From NCBI RefSeq assembly GCF_018138715.1, contig NZ_JAGSHX010000006.1, positions 4,898,001 to 4,962,000 of the forward strand: a DNA stretch of 64,000 nt, in the 5' to 3' direction. The position numbers and the translations under genes were made by a program. A model generated the notes under the pieces. The model made no database searches. It was not told the DNA's origin and saw nothing but the letters and a program-made list of their open reading frames with translations. The DNA comes from Streptomyces asiaticus (GTDB lineage Bacteria; Actinomycetota; Actinomycetes; Streptomycetales; Streptomycetaceae). Positions 41,219-50,682 of this stretch are shown one piece after another; the stretch's first letter is position 1, and every line of letters begins with the position of its first letter.

Positions 41219-42409
41219 TCAGCGCAGGGCGCTGAGCTTTTGCCAGGACGGGTAGGAGAGGTTCCAGTCGCCGAAGCCGTTGCCGGTGGAGACCGTGGCG
41301 CGGGTGGAGCCGGATATCTCGACGATGTCGCCTCGGGTGGCGCGGTTGTAGAACCACTTGCCGTCGGCGAGGGACATGCCGACGCAGCCGTGGCTCTGGT
41401 TGGTCTGGCCGAAGTAGCCGAGGCCCTCGTTCCAAGGGGCGGCGTGGGCGTAGGTGCCCGAGGTGGTGAGGTGGACGGCCCAGGGTACGTCCTTGTTGTA
41501 GGGGTCGGCTATGCCGACGGACTCGCTGGTCATGTTGACCATGGGGGCCTTGTCGAGGACGACCATGGTGCCGTTCCAGGTGGGGTAGGAGGGCTGGCCG
41601 GCGGATATGGGGATGGTCTTCTGCTTCTGGCCGTCCTCGTAGACGGTCATCGTGTGGTTCTTGATGTCGACCTTGGAGATCCGGGGCGTGCCGATGGTGA
41701 AGGTGGTCGAGACATCGCGGCGGAGGTAGCGGGAGTCACCGGTGTTCACGCCGCTGAGGCGGGCGCGGAGGGTGACCTTGGTGCCCTTGTGCCAGTAGGT
41801 CTTGGGGCGCCAGTCGACGCGCTCGATGCCGGTGAGGGGGTCCTTGACCCAGCCCCAGGAGCCCTCGACCTTCGGGCTGGTGGAGATGGAGAGGCTGCGT
41901 TCCACCGCTGCCTTGTCGGTGACGGGGTGGTCGAAGGCCAGGGAGACCGGCTGGCCCACGCCGACGGTGGCGCTCTTGGACGGGGTGACCGTGACGCCGT
42001 TGACCTGCTGGGCGGAGCGGGTGCGGAAGGTGGAGTGCTGGACGGCGGTCTTACCGGCGGCGTTGATGGCCGTGGCCTCGACGGTGTAGGTCGTGCCCGG
42101 GGTCATGGTGCGGTCGGAGCGCCAGCTGGTCTTGGAGTGGGAGAGGGCGCCGGTCACCGTGACGGCCTGGGAACCGGCGCCGTCGGGGGCGATGCGGACC
42201 TTGGTGAGGGTGCCGTGGGAGGCGGTCACCTTGACCGGGGCGTCGGGGGCTATCGCCTCCGAGTCGCTGCCCGGGGTGATGGTGATCCGGGCGGGCTTGG
42301 CGTCGGCCGGATCCACCGAGGCGGATTTCGACGCCGACTGGCATCCGGCGAGCAGGGCGACGGCGATGGCGGGCACCGTGAGGGTGCGCAGGGAACGTAC
42401 GGAGAGCAC
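41219..42409 (-). CDS. L,D-transpeptidase lipoprotein (Ig-like/YkuD)
   Basis: A 396-residue lipoprotein starting at GTG 42409 with lipobox LLAGC within the first 25 residues. Two Ig-like domains (residues about 40-240) precede the YkuD catalytic domain: the His in GTYAHAAPWNEG and SHGCVGMS with Cys at 342, fitting the H-x(14-17)-[ST]HGC consensus. It makes 3-3 cross-links in peptidoglycan outside the membrane and is architecturally like mycobacterial LdtMt2. The sigma factor and partner gene upstream lie on the same strand, 50 bp away, and may control it. Confidence 0.92.
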   Translation of the reverse strand: MLSVRSLRTLTVPAIAVALLAGCQSASKSASVDPADAKPARITITPGSDSEAIAPDAPVKVTASHGTLTKVRIAPDGAGSQAVTVTGALSHSKTSWRSDRTMTPGTTYTVEATAINAAGKTAVQHSTFRTRSAQQVNGVTVTPSKSATVGVGQPVSLAFDHPVTDKAAVERSLSISTSPKVEGSWGWVKDPLTGIERVDWRPKTYWHKGTKVTLRARLSGVNTGDSRYLRRDVSTTFTIGTPRISKVDIKNHTMTVYEDGQKQKTIPISAGQPSYPTWNGTMVVLDKAPMVNMTSESVGIADPYNKDVPWAVHLTTSGTYAHAAPWNEGLGYFGQTNQSHGCVGMSLADGKWFYNRATRGDIVEISGSTRATVSTGNGFGDWNLSYPSWQKLSALR

Positions 42410-42459
42410 GGAGGACCTCTTGCGGGAGTCGTGAGCGGTGGTGGGAGGGGAGAAGCGGG

Positions 42460-43299
42460 TCAGCAACGCCTCTTCACCTCCTCGGGGTTGGCCCGGTACG
42501 GGCCGGGGGAGGCGGTGGCGGTGGGATCGAGGCGCCACAGCGAGACCGATATGCAGTAGGCGGAGGGGCCGTCGGTGTAGTCGCCGGACGGGCTGCCGAT
42601 GCCCTGGGCCTGGAGAACCCCGACCCGGGTGCCCGAGCGCATCAGGACGACCTGGGCGTCATGCGGTGCGCGGGGCGAGTGCCAGCCGTAGGTCATGGTG
42701 GTCGGCCGGCCGGCCGCGAGGTTGGGGGACGAGGTGGTGCCCAGCGCCTTGGAGAGGGCGCATCGGTCCTTCAGGGTCTCCTCGAGGGAGGCGAAGACCT
42801 TCGCGGCCTCGCCGTCGCTCGCATAGGCGTTGATGGTGTGGCGTGCCTGCTCCGCCTTGCGGCCCTGATAGTCGCGGGTGCGCTGGGCGAGGGGGCGCGG
42901 ACCGTCGAGGCGGCAGCTGGGGGAGAGGTCGAGCAGCGGTGCCCGGCCGTCGTCGGCGGAGCTGGCGGAGTCGGCCGTCTTCCAACGCGTCATCGCGTCG
43001 AACGGCAGCGCCGAGGGGCGAAGGAGGGCGCTCGCGGGGATCGGCGCCCCCGGGACGCGGTCCGTTCGCGGGGCGGGCGGTGCCGCCGGGAGCGTACGGG
43101 TGGAGTCGTCGCCCGGCAGCAGCCGCCACGAGCCCGCGGTCACGGCGGCCACCGCCAGGACGGCCGCGGCGGCGATCGTGACGCGCTGCCGTGCGCGGCG
43201 CCGACGGCCCCGCGAACGCACGGCTTCCGGGCCCGCCAGACGTATGGAGGGCTCGACATCGCGAGCGATATCGCGCAGGCGCTCGTCCAGATCAGCCAT
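42460..43299 (-). CDS. Membrane protein overlapping the ECF sigma gene, probable anti-sigma-like partner
   Basis: A 279-residue protein, MADLDERLRDIARDVEPSIR at the start, with an arginine-rich region, one membrane helix (about residues 40-58, VTIAAAAVLAVAAVTAGSW) and an extracytoplasmic domain of 220 residues ending in a cysteine (EEVKRRC), with two further cysteines (SPSCRL, KDRCALS) for possible disulfides. The start overlaps the sigma factor stop by 8 bp, so they are translated together. That position, with a cytoplasmic N-terminus and one helix, is typical of anti-sigma factors, although no zinc HxxxCxxC motif is seen. The outer domain is of unknown type. Confidence 0.7.
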   Translation of the reverse strand: MADLDERLRDIARDVEPSIRLAGPEAVRSRGRRRRARQRVTIAAAAVLAVAAVTAGSWRLLPGDDSTRTLPAAPPAPRTDRVPGAPIPASALLRPSALPFDAMTRWKTADSASSADDGRAPLLDLSPSCRLDGPRPLAQRTRDYQGRKAEQARHTINAYASDGEAAKVFASLEETLKDRCALSKALGTTSSPNLAAGRPTTMTYGWHSPRAPHDAQVVLMRSGTRVGVLQAQGIGSPSGDYTDGPSAYCISVSLWRLDPTATASPGPYRANPEEVKRRC

Positions 43300-43879
43300 G
43301 GGAGGGCACCTCCTTGGGGTGGCAGACGGGCGGGTGGGGAGGCGGTGCCGGCATCGGTGTCGGTGCCTCGCTGTCGGCATCCGCTTCGGGGTCGGCGAGA
43401 TGGGAGCCGAGGGCCTTGCGAGCACGGCTCAGCCGGGTGCGCACGGCGCCGGGGGAGACGCCCGTCTCCTGGGCCACCTGCTCAATGGGCAGATCGAGAA
43501 GGTGGTGCAGGACCACGGCCGTACGCTGCTCGGGCTTCAGCCCGCGCAGGGCATGGACCAGCGCCACCCGGTCCGGGGCGAGATCGGGGAGATCGGGGGG
43601 TGGGCCATGGCGGAAGTGGGCCCGCATGCGGTTACGGGCGCGGCGCCAGGAGCTGACGGCGAGGCGCAGGGCGACGGTGCGCACCCACGGTGTGGGATCA
43701 CCCTCGGCGGTCAGCCGGTCCCAGCGCTGCCACGCCCGGGCATACGCCTCCTGCACCGCGTCCTCGGCCTCGGCGAGATCGCCCGTCGCCGCGTAGACCG
43801 CGGCCACGAGCCGCTTCGCCGTAGCCGTATAGAACTGGTCGAAATCGGATGGTGTGGATGAAGGTGATGGTCCTGACAT
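43292..43879 (-). CDS. ECF RNA polymerase sigma factor (SigE-family-like)
   Basis: A 195-residue sigma-70 factor. Region 2 is FDQFYTATAKRLVAAVYAAT followed by DAVQEAYARAWQRWDRL, and region 4 is GLKPEQRTAVVLHHLLDLPI followed by EQVAQETGVSPGAVRTRLSR, a complete helix-turn-helix. Length and motifs fit the actinobacterial SigE-family ECF group. A proline-rich tail of about 30 residues follows region 4. It is co-translated with the membrane protein downstream and the L,D-transpeptidase follows, so a cell-envelope stress role is a reasonable inference. ATG 43879. Confidence 0.9.
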   Translation of the reverse strand: MSGPSPSSTPSDFDQFYTATAKRLVAAVYAATGDLAEAEDAVQEAYARAWQRWDRLTAEGDPTPWVRTVALRLAVSSWRRARNRMRAHFRHGPPPDLPDLAPDRVALVHALRGLKPEQRTAVVLHHLLDLPIEQVAQETGVSPGAVRTRLSRARKALGSHLADPEADADSEAPTPMPAPPPHPPVCHPKEVPSHG

Positions 43880-43944
43880 GAATCCCCCGCGCCCCCGCGT
43901 GCTCCCCGCTTCTATGTAGGAACACGTCCGAAAGGGGCGGGAGG

Positions 43945-45870
43945 TTACAGACGACTTTCAGGGCCGCCGGATCCGTACGGCACGGGGGAGGTGTGCGGCG
44001 TCGCCGAATTCGCGGGCGGCTGCGGGCTCCGCGGTGGTTGCGGGGCTTGCGGTGGCTGCGGCGTTCGCGGTGGTTGCGGGCCGTGCGGGAGAGGGGCGCC
44101 CCACGGTGCGTAGGTGGGGTGGGGCCCGTACTGCGCCTGGGCGCTGGAGCCGGGGTCATAGCCGGACCCGGGGCCGCCGTGGCCGGTGCCGGGCCCGGGG
44201 CTGCCATAGCCGTAGCCGGACGCGGGGCTGCCATAGCCGTGGCCCTGACCGCTTCCGTAGCCGTATGCGTACCCGCCGCCGTACGGCCCCGCGGGCCAGA
44301 ACGGTGCGGGCATCGTGCCCGGGGCCGGCCGGGGTACGCGGCGCGGGTGGGGGAGCGGCACCGACAGCGCCGCGTGGGCCAGGGCGGGCTGGGCGGTCTC
44401 CCGCCGCTCCCACAACTGGTCCAGCAGTTCCTTCTCGTGCGCGGTGAAGTCCGGCCCCGCCGTACCCCGGTACGCACGCCGCCGCAGCAGGGCCAGCGAG
44501 GTCGCGAAGGCGGTGTACTCGCCGACCGTACGGGCCGCCGCCGCGCCATGGGTGCGGCGGGCGAGGTCGCGCGCGATCCCGCGGGCGCGCATCGAGGACA
44601 GCGCGAGTGGTTCGGGCGGGGTGAGCCAGCCGGCCGTCTGGTAGGCGGTGAGCTGCTCCCGTATCGCGCGCAGCTCCTTGGTGCGGGACCAGATCGTCAG
44701 CCAGGTCAGCAACCCGAACACCGGGACCATGAACAGGGCGTAGACGATGAGGAAGCCATAGCCGCCGAGGGTCGCCGAGCCGTTCCAGACGCCGTGCAGG
44801 ACCATCGCCGCCAGCAGCATCGCGATCGGTATGAGGACGCGGCGGACGCGCTGGTGCCGCGCCGCCGCGGCGGCTATGCCGAAGCCCACACCCGTCATCG
44901 AGGTGAAGAGGGGGTGTGCGAAGGGGGACATCACGGCGCGGATGAAGAAGGTCGCGGCCGTGGTCGAGCGGATGCCGGAGTAGCCGAGCGTCTGGTCGCT
45001 GACGAAGGCGGAGCCGAGATAGAGGATGTTCTCGGTGAAGGCGAAACCGGTGGCGGTGATTCCGGCGACGACGACCCCGTCGACCAGCCCGTTGAAGTCA
45101 CGGCGGCGGAAGAGGAAGAGCAGCAGGACGGCGGCCGCCTTGGCGCTCTCCTCCACGAACGGCGCGATGAAGGTGGCGCCCCAGGCATCGGCGTCGGCCT
45201 GGCCGGTCGGGGACGAGGAGTCCACGGTGGTCATGAGCCATTCGGTGGCGAAGCCGTTGGCTATCAGCGCGACCAGCGTCGCCGCGCACGCTCCCCAGGC
45301 GAACGCGAACAAAAGGTTTCGCCAGGGTTTGGGGTCCACGCGGTCCAGCCACCGGAAGACCGCGATGATCAGCGGCACGGGGAGGACGGCGAGGCCGAGC
45401 CCCACCAGGAAGCCCTTGGTGCCAGTCTGCTCACGCACCAGCGCCAGGATGATCAGGCCGGAGAGCGAGAGCAGGCCGGTGAGCGCGGTGGCCCGGAGCG
45501 CCTTGTTGTGCCAGACGCGGGCGAGGCGGCCGCCCGGGCCCCACAGCCGCTGGCGGGGCGGTTGCGGCCAGCCCGCCGGTGCGGCGCCGGTGTGGAACCA
45601 CGGGTGTTGCTCACCGTACGGAGAGCCGTAGGGCGTGCCGTGCGGGGCGCCGGCATGCGGGACGTCGGCATGCGGGGCGCCGGCATGCGGGACGTCGGCG
45701 TGCGGCGCTGTCCGTGCCGCTTCATGCGGTGCGTCCCCGTGCGGAGCGTCCTGCGGTGTCCCGTGCGGTGCGCCGTCTGACGCCTCGTGCCGCGCTCCTT
45801 GCGGCGCCTCGTACGGCGGCGTGGCCGGTCGTGGCTCGGGCGGTTCTTGCGGGGGCGGGGACTGATGCAC
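43945..45870 (-). CDS. PrsW family intramembrane metalloprotease
   Basis: A 641-residue protein. The N-terminus of about 110 residues is a repetitive His/Pro/Ala region (HADVPHAGAPHADVPHAGAP), then eight or nine membrane helices (about 130-400). PrsW motifs are present: APFVEESAKA (EExxK), FAFTENILYL (FxxxEN) and MLLAAMVLHGVWN (HxxxN-like) with AHPLFTSMTG. The C-terminal 200 residues are cytoplasmic with Gly/Tyr/Pro repeats (GYGYGSPGPGTGHGGPGSGY). PrsW cleaves the anti-sigma factor RsiW in Bacillus. Here it is next to an ECF sigma/partner pair on the same strand, which suggests a similar cascade. GTG start at 45870. Confidence 0.88.
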   Translation of the reverse strand: MHQSPPPQEPPEPRPATPPYEAPQGARHEASDGAPHGTPQDAPHGDAPHEAARTAPHADVPHAGAPHADVPHAGAPHGTPYGSPYGEQHPWFHTGAAPAGWPQPPRQRLWGPGGRLARVWHNKALRATALTGLLSLSGLIILALVREQTGTKGFLVGLGLAVLPVPLIIAVFRWLDRVDPKPWRNLLFAFAWGACAATLVALIANGFATEWLMTTVDSSSPTGQADADAWGATFIAPFVEESAKAAAVLLLFLFRRRDFNGLVDGVVVAGITATGFAFTENILYLGSAFVSDQTLGYSGIRSTTAATFFIRAVMSPFAHPLFTSMTGVGFGIAAAAARHQRVRRVLIPIAMLLAAMVLHGVWNGSATLGGYGFLIVYALFMVPVFGLLTWLTIWSRTKELRAIREQLTAYQTAGWLTPPEPLALSSMRARGIARDLARRTHGAAAARTVGEYTAFATSLALLRRRAYRGTAGPDFTAHEKELLDQLWERRETAQPALAHAALSVPLPHPRRVPRPAPGTMPAPFWPAGPYGGGYAYGYGSGQGHGYGSPASGYGYGSPGPGTGHGGPGSGYDPGSSAQAQYGPHPTYAPWGAPLPHGPQPPRTPQPPQAPQPPRSPQPPANSATPHTSPVPYGSGGPESRL

Positions 45871-45932
45871 TCAACCGACCCTAACGAAAGGGGGAGGGGG
45901 ACTCAGGGGTTATGCCCATCCCCTTGGGGTCG

Positions 45933-46748
45933 TTATGTGTCGTTGCGGCGAAAGATCAGGTCATGGACGAGGTGTCCCTTGTCCAGCCCCTGGCCCTCGA
46001 ACTTGGTGAGCGGCCGGAAGTCCGGGCGCGGGGTGTAGCCGCCGTCGGCCTGGGAGTTGTCGAAGGCGGGGCTCGCGGAGAGTACCTCCAGCATCTGCTC
46101 CGCGTACGGCTCCCAGTCGGTCGCGCAGTGCAGCAGCGCACCGGGCTTCAGCCGGGTGGCGGCGAGCTCGATGAACTCGGGCTGGATGAGGCGGCGCTTG
46201 TGGTGCCGCTTCTTGGGCCAGGGGTCCGGGAAGAAGACCCGCAGCCCGGAGAGCGAGGCGGGGGCCAGCATCTCGCGGAGCAGGATGATCGCGTCGCCGT
46301 TGGCGACCCGGACGTTGTCCAGGCCGTTCCGCTCCGCGAGCGCGAGCAGGTTGCCCTGGCCGGGGGTGTGGACGTCGGCGGCGAGGATGCCGGTGCCGGG
46401 GTCGGCGGCGGCCATCTGCGCGGTGGCCTCCCCCATGCCGAAGCCGATCTCCAGGACGACGGGGAGGCCGGGGCGCGGGCCTGCCTCTGTGGCGAACAAC
46501 TCACCGAGGTCGATACGGCTCAGCCCGTCGATGTCCAGGCCCCACTGCGGCCACAGGCGGCGCAGCGCCTCGCCCTGGCCCGGGGTCACCCGGCCGCGGC
46601 GGGGGCGGAAGGAGCGGATGCGGCGCTCGTGGTGCGAGCCCGCAGGATCGGCCGCGGGGCCGCCGGGGAACATCGGCTCGCTGCGGTCACGGGGGGCGGG
46701 CAGAGCGCGCTCCACGTGGGAATCGGGGGTGGTGGGCTTCTCGGACAC
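45933..46748 (-). CDS. trmB: tRNA (guanine-N7)-methyltransferase TrmB
   Basis: A 271-residue class I SAM-dependent methyltransferase making m7G46 in tRNA. The SAM motif is VLEIGFGMGEA, and the hallmark VFFPDPWPKKRHHKRRLI and LKPGALLHCATDWEPYAEQM are both present, as is the terminal TKFEGQGLDKGHLVHDLIF. An N-terminal extension of about 45 residues is longer than in E. coli and common in Streptomyces. ATG 46748. It is upstream of the PrsW-like gene with a 63-bp gap and may form a transcription unit with it. Confidence 0.95.
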   Translation of the reverse strand: MSEKPTTPDSHVERALPAPRDRSEPMFPGGPAADPAGSHHERRIRSFRPRRGRVTPGQGEALRRLWPQWGLDIDGLSRIDLGELFATEAGPRPGLPVVLEIGFGMGEATAQMAAADPGTGILAADVHTPGQGNLLALAERNGLDNVRVANGDAIILLREMLAPASLSGLRVFFPDPWPKKRHHKRRLIQPEFIELAATRLKPGALLHCATDWEPYAEQMLEVLSASPAFDNSQADGGYTPRPDFRPLTKFEGQGLDKGHLVHDLIFRRNDT

Positions 46749-46799
46749 AGTGCTTCGATTCTACGGGCGGGGGCGGGAGGCTCGGCCGTGCCGACCGGG

Positions 46800-47165
46800 T
46801 GGGGCTGGGCGGTGGGTGGTGGGTCCCGGGCGTGCCTCGGTGGCTGGGCTCGGCCGTACTCGGCCGTACGGTGGCGGCTGGGTTGGCCCGTACGGCGGCG
46901 GGGCCTGGCTCCACCGTACGGCGGCGGCTGGGCTCGGCCCGTACGGCCGTGGCAGGCCCTGGCCCGTGCCTCGGCGGTGGGCCTGGTCCGTACGGCGGTG
47001 GGCTCGGCCCGTACGACGGAGGCTGACCCCGGCCCGTACCTCGGCAACGGTCCCGGCCGTACGGCGGAGACAGGCCCGCCCGTGCCTGCCGCAACGGTCC
47101 CGGCCGTACGGCGGAGACAGGCCCGCCCGTGCCTGCCGCAACGGTCCCGGCCGTACCGCGGCGGC
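46800..47165. repeat. GC-rich tandem repeats including a 47-bp unit
   Basis: Between trmB and lhgO the DNA is made of variants of GGCCCGTACGGCGGCGGGCT-like segments. From 47045 a 47-bp unit (starting CAACGGTCCCGGCCGTACGG) repeats at 47092 and 47139, giving two exact copies and a partial. Open frames through it are composition artefacts. Confidence 0.85.
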
Positions 47166-47226
47166 GATGGGCCTGCGCCCCCACCCCCTCGACCCCGCCC
47201 GCCCCGTCACCCCGTCCGCAGGGTCT

Positions 47227-48450
47227 CTACCCCCTCGACTCCGTCCGCAGGGTCTCCAGCACTCGGCGGGCGACCTCGCGGCCGATCGGCAGGGAGGCCG
47301 TGGCCGCGGGCGACGGGGCGTTGAGCACATGGACGATCCGGGGCGACTGCGAGATCAGGAAGTCGTCCACCAGCGTGCCGTCCGGCAGCACCGCCTGTGC
47401 GCGCACGCCCGCCGGGGCCGCTATCAGGTCGTCGGCCGTCACATCCGGCAGCAGACGGCGCACGGCGTCGGTGAAGGCGCGCTTGGACAGGGAACGCCGC
47501 AGCTCACCCGCCCCGTACCGCCAGTGGCGGCGGGCGATCCGCCAGGAGCCCGGATACGCCAGCGTGCCGACCAGCTCCTGCGGGCGCACCGTACGCCAGG
47601 CGTACCCCTCGCGGGCGAGGGCCGGCACCGCGTTGGGCCCGATGTGGACGCCGCCGTCGATACCGCGGGTCAGATGGACGCCGAGGAACGGGAACGCCGG
47701 GTCGGGCACCGGGTACACCAGGCCGTTCACCAGCGAGGCGCGGGAAGGCGCCAGCTCGTAGTACTCACCGCGGAAGGGCACGATCCGCATGCCCGGGTCG
47801 TCGCCCGCCAGCCGGGCGACGTGGTCGCAGTGCAGCCCCGCGCAGTTGACCAGGGCCCGCGCGCGCAGCACCGTGCCGTCCGCCGTGCGCACCGCGACCG
47901 CAGAGGGGCGCCGGCCGATGGTGCGCACCTGCGCTCCGTACCGCACCGAGGCGCCCGCGTCCTGGGCCAGCCGGGCCAGCCGGGCCGTCACCGCGCCGAA
48001 GTCGCAGACGCCCGTCGTGCCGACATGGATCGCGGCGAGGCCGCGCACCCATGGCTCGTACTCCGCGATCTGGGCGGGGCCCAGCTCGCGGACCGGAATG
48101 CCGTTCTCCCTGCCGCGCTGGACGAGGCCGTGGAGCCTCGGCAGCTCGGAGCGCTCCGTGGCGACGATGAGCTTGCCGGTGACCTCGTGCGGGATGCCGT
48201 GCTCGGCGCAGAACTTCACCATCTCCGCGGCGCCGCGCACCGCGAACCGCGCCTTGAGCGACCCCGGCCGGTAGTAGATACCGCTGTGGATCACGCCGCT
48301 GTTCCGCCCGGTCTGGTGGCGGGCCGGGCCCGCCTCCTTCTCGAGCACGGTCACGCGGGTGCCGGGCGCGGCGCGCGTGATCGCATACGCCGTCGACATG
48401 CCGACGATCCCGCCCCCGATCACCAGCACGTCGCAGTCCAACGCCGTCAC
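47227..48450 (-). CDS. lhgO: L-2-hydroxyglutarate oxidase
   Basis: A 407-residue FAD-dependent oxidoreductase of the DAO family. The N-terminal dinucleotide motif is CDVLVIGGGIVGMSTAYAI, then HQTGRNSGVIHSGIYY, a characteristic LhgO signature, and VNCAGLHCDHVARLAG. The FAD-contacting C-terminal part includes the segment VHVLNAPSPAATASLPIG. It oxidises L-2-hydroxyglutarate to 2-oxoglutarate, a metabolite repair step. ATG 48450. It stands alone; a 292-bp gap separates it from the gene at 48743. Confidence 0.92.
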   Translation of the reverse strand: MTALDCDVLVIGGGIVGMSTAYAITRAAPGTRVTVLEKEAGPARHQTGRNSGVIHSGIYYRPGSLKARFAVRGAAEMVKFCAEHGIPHEVTGKLIVATERSELPRLHGLVQRGRENGIPVRELGPAQIAEYEPWVRGLAAIHVGTTGVCDFGAVTARLARLAQDAGASVRYGAQVRTIGRRPSAVAVRTADGTVLRARALVNCAGLHCDHVARLAGDDPGMRIVPFRGEYYELAPSRASLVNGLVYPVPDPAFPFLGVHLTRGIDGGVHIGPNAVPALAREGYAWRTVRPQELVGTLAYPGSWRIARRHWRYGAGELRRSLSKRAFTDAVRRLLPDVTADDLIAAPAGVRAQAVLPDGTLVDDFLISQSPRIVHVLNAPSPAATASLPIGREVARRVLETLRTESRG

Positions 48451-48667
48451 GCCATGTCACCTCCCCACGCGCCACACCGTCCAGTCGCCCGACCGTCGAT
48501 CCCTATCATGACCCGCGCCACTGACAACGGCCCGAAACCCAAGTGAGGACTAGGGTCCGGGCTAGCTCGACCGGTCATATGGATCGATTCATATCGAACC
48601 GCTCTTTCCGGGCGGCGCACCTCTGAGCCGCCCATTCCGGGCAGCTCTCGCCTCACCGTTCATCACG

Positions 48668-48735
48668 GTCGCTCGCACCCGCTTCCGTGCCGCTCGCATC
48701 CGCCCCCGTGCCGCTCGCATCCGCCCCCGTGCCCC
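48668..48735. repeat. Tandem repeat of a 24-bp unit
   Basis: Three copies of a CCGTGCCGCTCGCATCCGCC-type unit end just before the stop codon of the following minus-strand gene. They may lie in its 3' untranslated region. Confidence 0.8.
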
Positions 48736-48742
48736 TCACGCC

Positions 48743-50206
48743 TCACGCCGGGGCCACCAGCAGCGGCCGCGCCTGCTCGCGCAGCTCGGCGACGCGCGGC
48801 TCGTCGCGGTACGCCTCGAGGCGCCGCATCAGGTCGCGCACGTACTCCGTGGTGCGCGCGGACGAGATCCGGTTGGCGACCTCCACGGCACGGGCGCCCG
48901 CCGCGCAGGCCGCGTCCAGATTGCCGGACTCGAGTTCGGCGACGGCGGACACCACGAGCCGCAGCCCGTGCGACCGTACGAACTCCTCCGTCGGCCGGGC
49001 CAGCGCCTGCTCGGTGAAGCGCCGCACCTGGCGCGGCAGCCGGAGATCGCGATAGCACTCGGCGGCGTCGGCCGCGAACCGCTCATGGCTGTAGAAGTCG
49101 AGCCAGGACGGATCGGGGTCGCCCGCCCGCGAGCGCTCCAGCCAGCCCTCGGAGGACTTCAGGGCCGCCCCGCAGGCGGGCCCGTCCCCGGACTTGGCCT
49201 GGGCGCGCGCCTCCACGAGTCGGAAGAAGCTCATGGTGCGGGCGGTGGCCAGGCCGCGGTTGCGCTCCAGGGCGGCCTGGGCCAGGTCCACGCCCTCGTC
49301 GGCGAAGCCCCGGTAGGTGGCCTGGAGGCTCATCGACGCCAGCACATAGCCGCCCAGGGGGACGTCGGCCGCGGCGCGGGCCAGGCGCAGCGCCTGGATG
49401 TAGTACCGCTGTGCGGCCTCCTGTTGGCCGGTGTCGAAGGCCATCCACCCGGCGAGCCGGGTCAGTTCGGCGGTGGCGCCGAAGAGCGAGCGGCCGACCT
49501 CGTCGCTGTACGAGCCGAGCAGTAGGGGCGCCGCGTCGACTCTGAGGCACTCGGGAACCATGGAGGAACGCCAGTCGCCGCCGCCGTACTTGGAGTCCCA
49601 GCGGCGCGCGTCCTCGGCGGCCTCGCGCAGCTTGGTGACGTCACTGTGGCCGACGCGCTGCGGCGGTATGGCGTCCGGCGCCGCCGCGCCCGAGGTGCTC
49701 GCGGCGGTGGTTCCGTCCTCGGCGTCCTTGGGTTCGCGGGCCACCGAGCTGTCGGCGGGGGATATGAGCCAGCGGGAGGCCGGGGTGGCGTACGCGCTTA
49801 CTGAGAAAGATCCGGCCAGGCTCTGCCAGATGCCGACGCCGCCGCGCCGACCCGCGAGATCCAGCCGGTAGAGCTCGGTCGCGGAGCGGACGGCCTGGCC
49901 GATGTCGCGCGGGAAGGCAAGCCCGACCTCGGGGGCCGGATCGGCATCGGCCAGGCCGATCTCATGCAGGGGGACGGGGCGGCCGAGTTTGCTCCCGATC
50001 GCAGCCGCAATGAGGTGTGGCGCGGCGCCTTGGGGCACCATGCCCTTGGACACCCAGCGCGCGACGGACGTCTTGTCGTAGCGAAGCGTCAGGCCACGCT
50101 GGGCGCCGAGGTCGTTGACTCTGCGCGCGAGCCCGGCGTTGCTGATCCCAGCGAGGGCGAGAACGGTGCCGAGCTTTTCGTTCGGCCCGCGTGGCTCCCT
50201 GGACAT
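48743..50206 (-). CDS. NsdA-like sporulation-associated regulator
   Basis: A 487-residue protein. An N-terminal helix-turn-helix-like domain ([40 protein letters not shown]) is followed by a low-complexity linker (about 160-190) and TPR-like helices to the end ([40 protein letters not shown]). This is the architecture of NsdA and related developmental regulators that repress antibiotic production or sporulation. From recall, the gene at this place in S. coelicolor (SCO4114) is called sporulation associated. The ATG at 50206 is best; the longer frame is low in complexity. Confidence 0.8.
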   Translation of the reverse strand: MSREPRGPNEKLGTVLALAGISNAGLARRVNDLGAQRGLTLRYDKTSVARWVSKGMVPQGAAPHLIAAAIGSKLGRPVPLHEIGLADADPAPEVGLAFPRDIGQAVRSATELYRLDLAGRRGGVGIWQSLAGSFSVSAYATPASRWLISPADSSVAREPKDAEDGTTAASTSGAAAPDAIPPQRVGHSDVTKLREAAEDARRWDSKYGGGDWRSSMVPECLRVDAAPLLLGSYSDEVGRSLFGATAELTRLAGWMAFDTGQQEAAQRYYIQALRLARAAADVPLGGYVLASMSLQATYRGFADEGVDLAQAALERNRGLATARTMSFFRLVEARAQAKSGDGPACGAALKSSEGWLERSRAGDPDPSWLDFYSHERFAADAAECYRDLRLPRQVRRFTEQALARPTEEFVRSHGLRLVVSAVAELESGNLDAACAAGARAVEVANRISSARTTEYVRDLMRRLEAYRDEPRVAELREQARPLLVAPA

Positions 50207-50505
50207 GCGCACCCCTCGACAGCACTGACGGCCGCCCCTGCATAAGCGCGGGGCATTCGTAAACCCAGCGTAGTTCGCCGCATCCCGACCGTTAAGAGGT
50301 GGTGTCCCGGATGGCGAGATTCTTGTACGAACGGGCGTGCGGGGCGTGACGCGTGCTCCCGGTGTGTGTGGCTGTGCGCCCGTGTGTGCGCTCTGTCTCA
50401 GTCGTGGCGGGGACGTTTCGATGGGTCCTGCGTGGGTCGGCCCGCTGTACTGGATCCAGTGGGCTGGGGGACGCCGCCGCCTCATTCCCCGCGGGCGGCG
50501 GAACG

Positions 50506-50534
50506 GTCCGGGAGGCGAATGCCGCCTCCCGGAC
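50506..50534. terminator. Perfect 12-bp hairpin
   Basis: GTCCGGGAGGCG and its complement (50506-50517, 50523-50534), loop AATGC. It would terminate a minus-strand transcript that begins somewhere right of 50607. Neither flanking gene needs a terminator here. Confidence 0.7.
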
Positions 50535-50541
50535 TGTCGTG

Positions 50542-50607
50542 TCAGGAGGCGCGAGAGGCGGAAGTCGAGTCCTTACAGGTCGTCCGCAAGACCAACGAGA
50601 GCGCCAC
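50542..50607 (-). CDS. Very short ORF followed by a terminator (candidate small peptide)
   Basis: A 21-residue frame starting at GTG 50607 ([21 protein letters not shown]). It ends 8 bp before the perfect hairpin at 50506-50534. It has a hydrophobic start and a single cysteine. No ribosome-binding site is obvious, and the frame could extend upstream. It is listed because a short frame directly followed by a strong terminator in an otherwise empty gap suggests a real small transcript, coding or not. Confidence 0.25.
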   Translation of the reverse strand: MALSLVLRTTCKDSTSASRAS

Positions 50608-50643
50608 GGCAATTTGGCTGAATATCGCCCCTCACGGCCGGGC

Positions 50644-50682
50644 TCCCGCGTCGGGCCGGGGAGGGGGAGGCCCGACGCGGGA
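50644..50682. terminator. Perfect 14-bp hairpin
   Basis: TCCCGCGTCGGGCC with GGCCCGACGCGGGA (50644-50657, 50669-50682), loop of 11. It lies 37 bp right of the start of the short frame. It may be a terminator or a structured regulatory element. Confidence 0.6.

Noticed and set aside
46057..48546. Open frame of about 830 codons antisense to trmB and lhgO
   Set aside because: It crosses two well-supported genes and the tandem repeats, with arginine/proline-biased translation.
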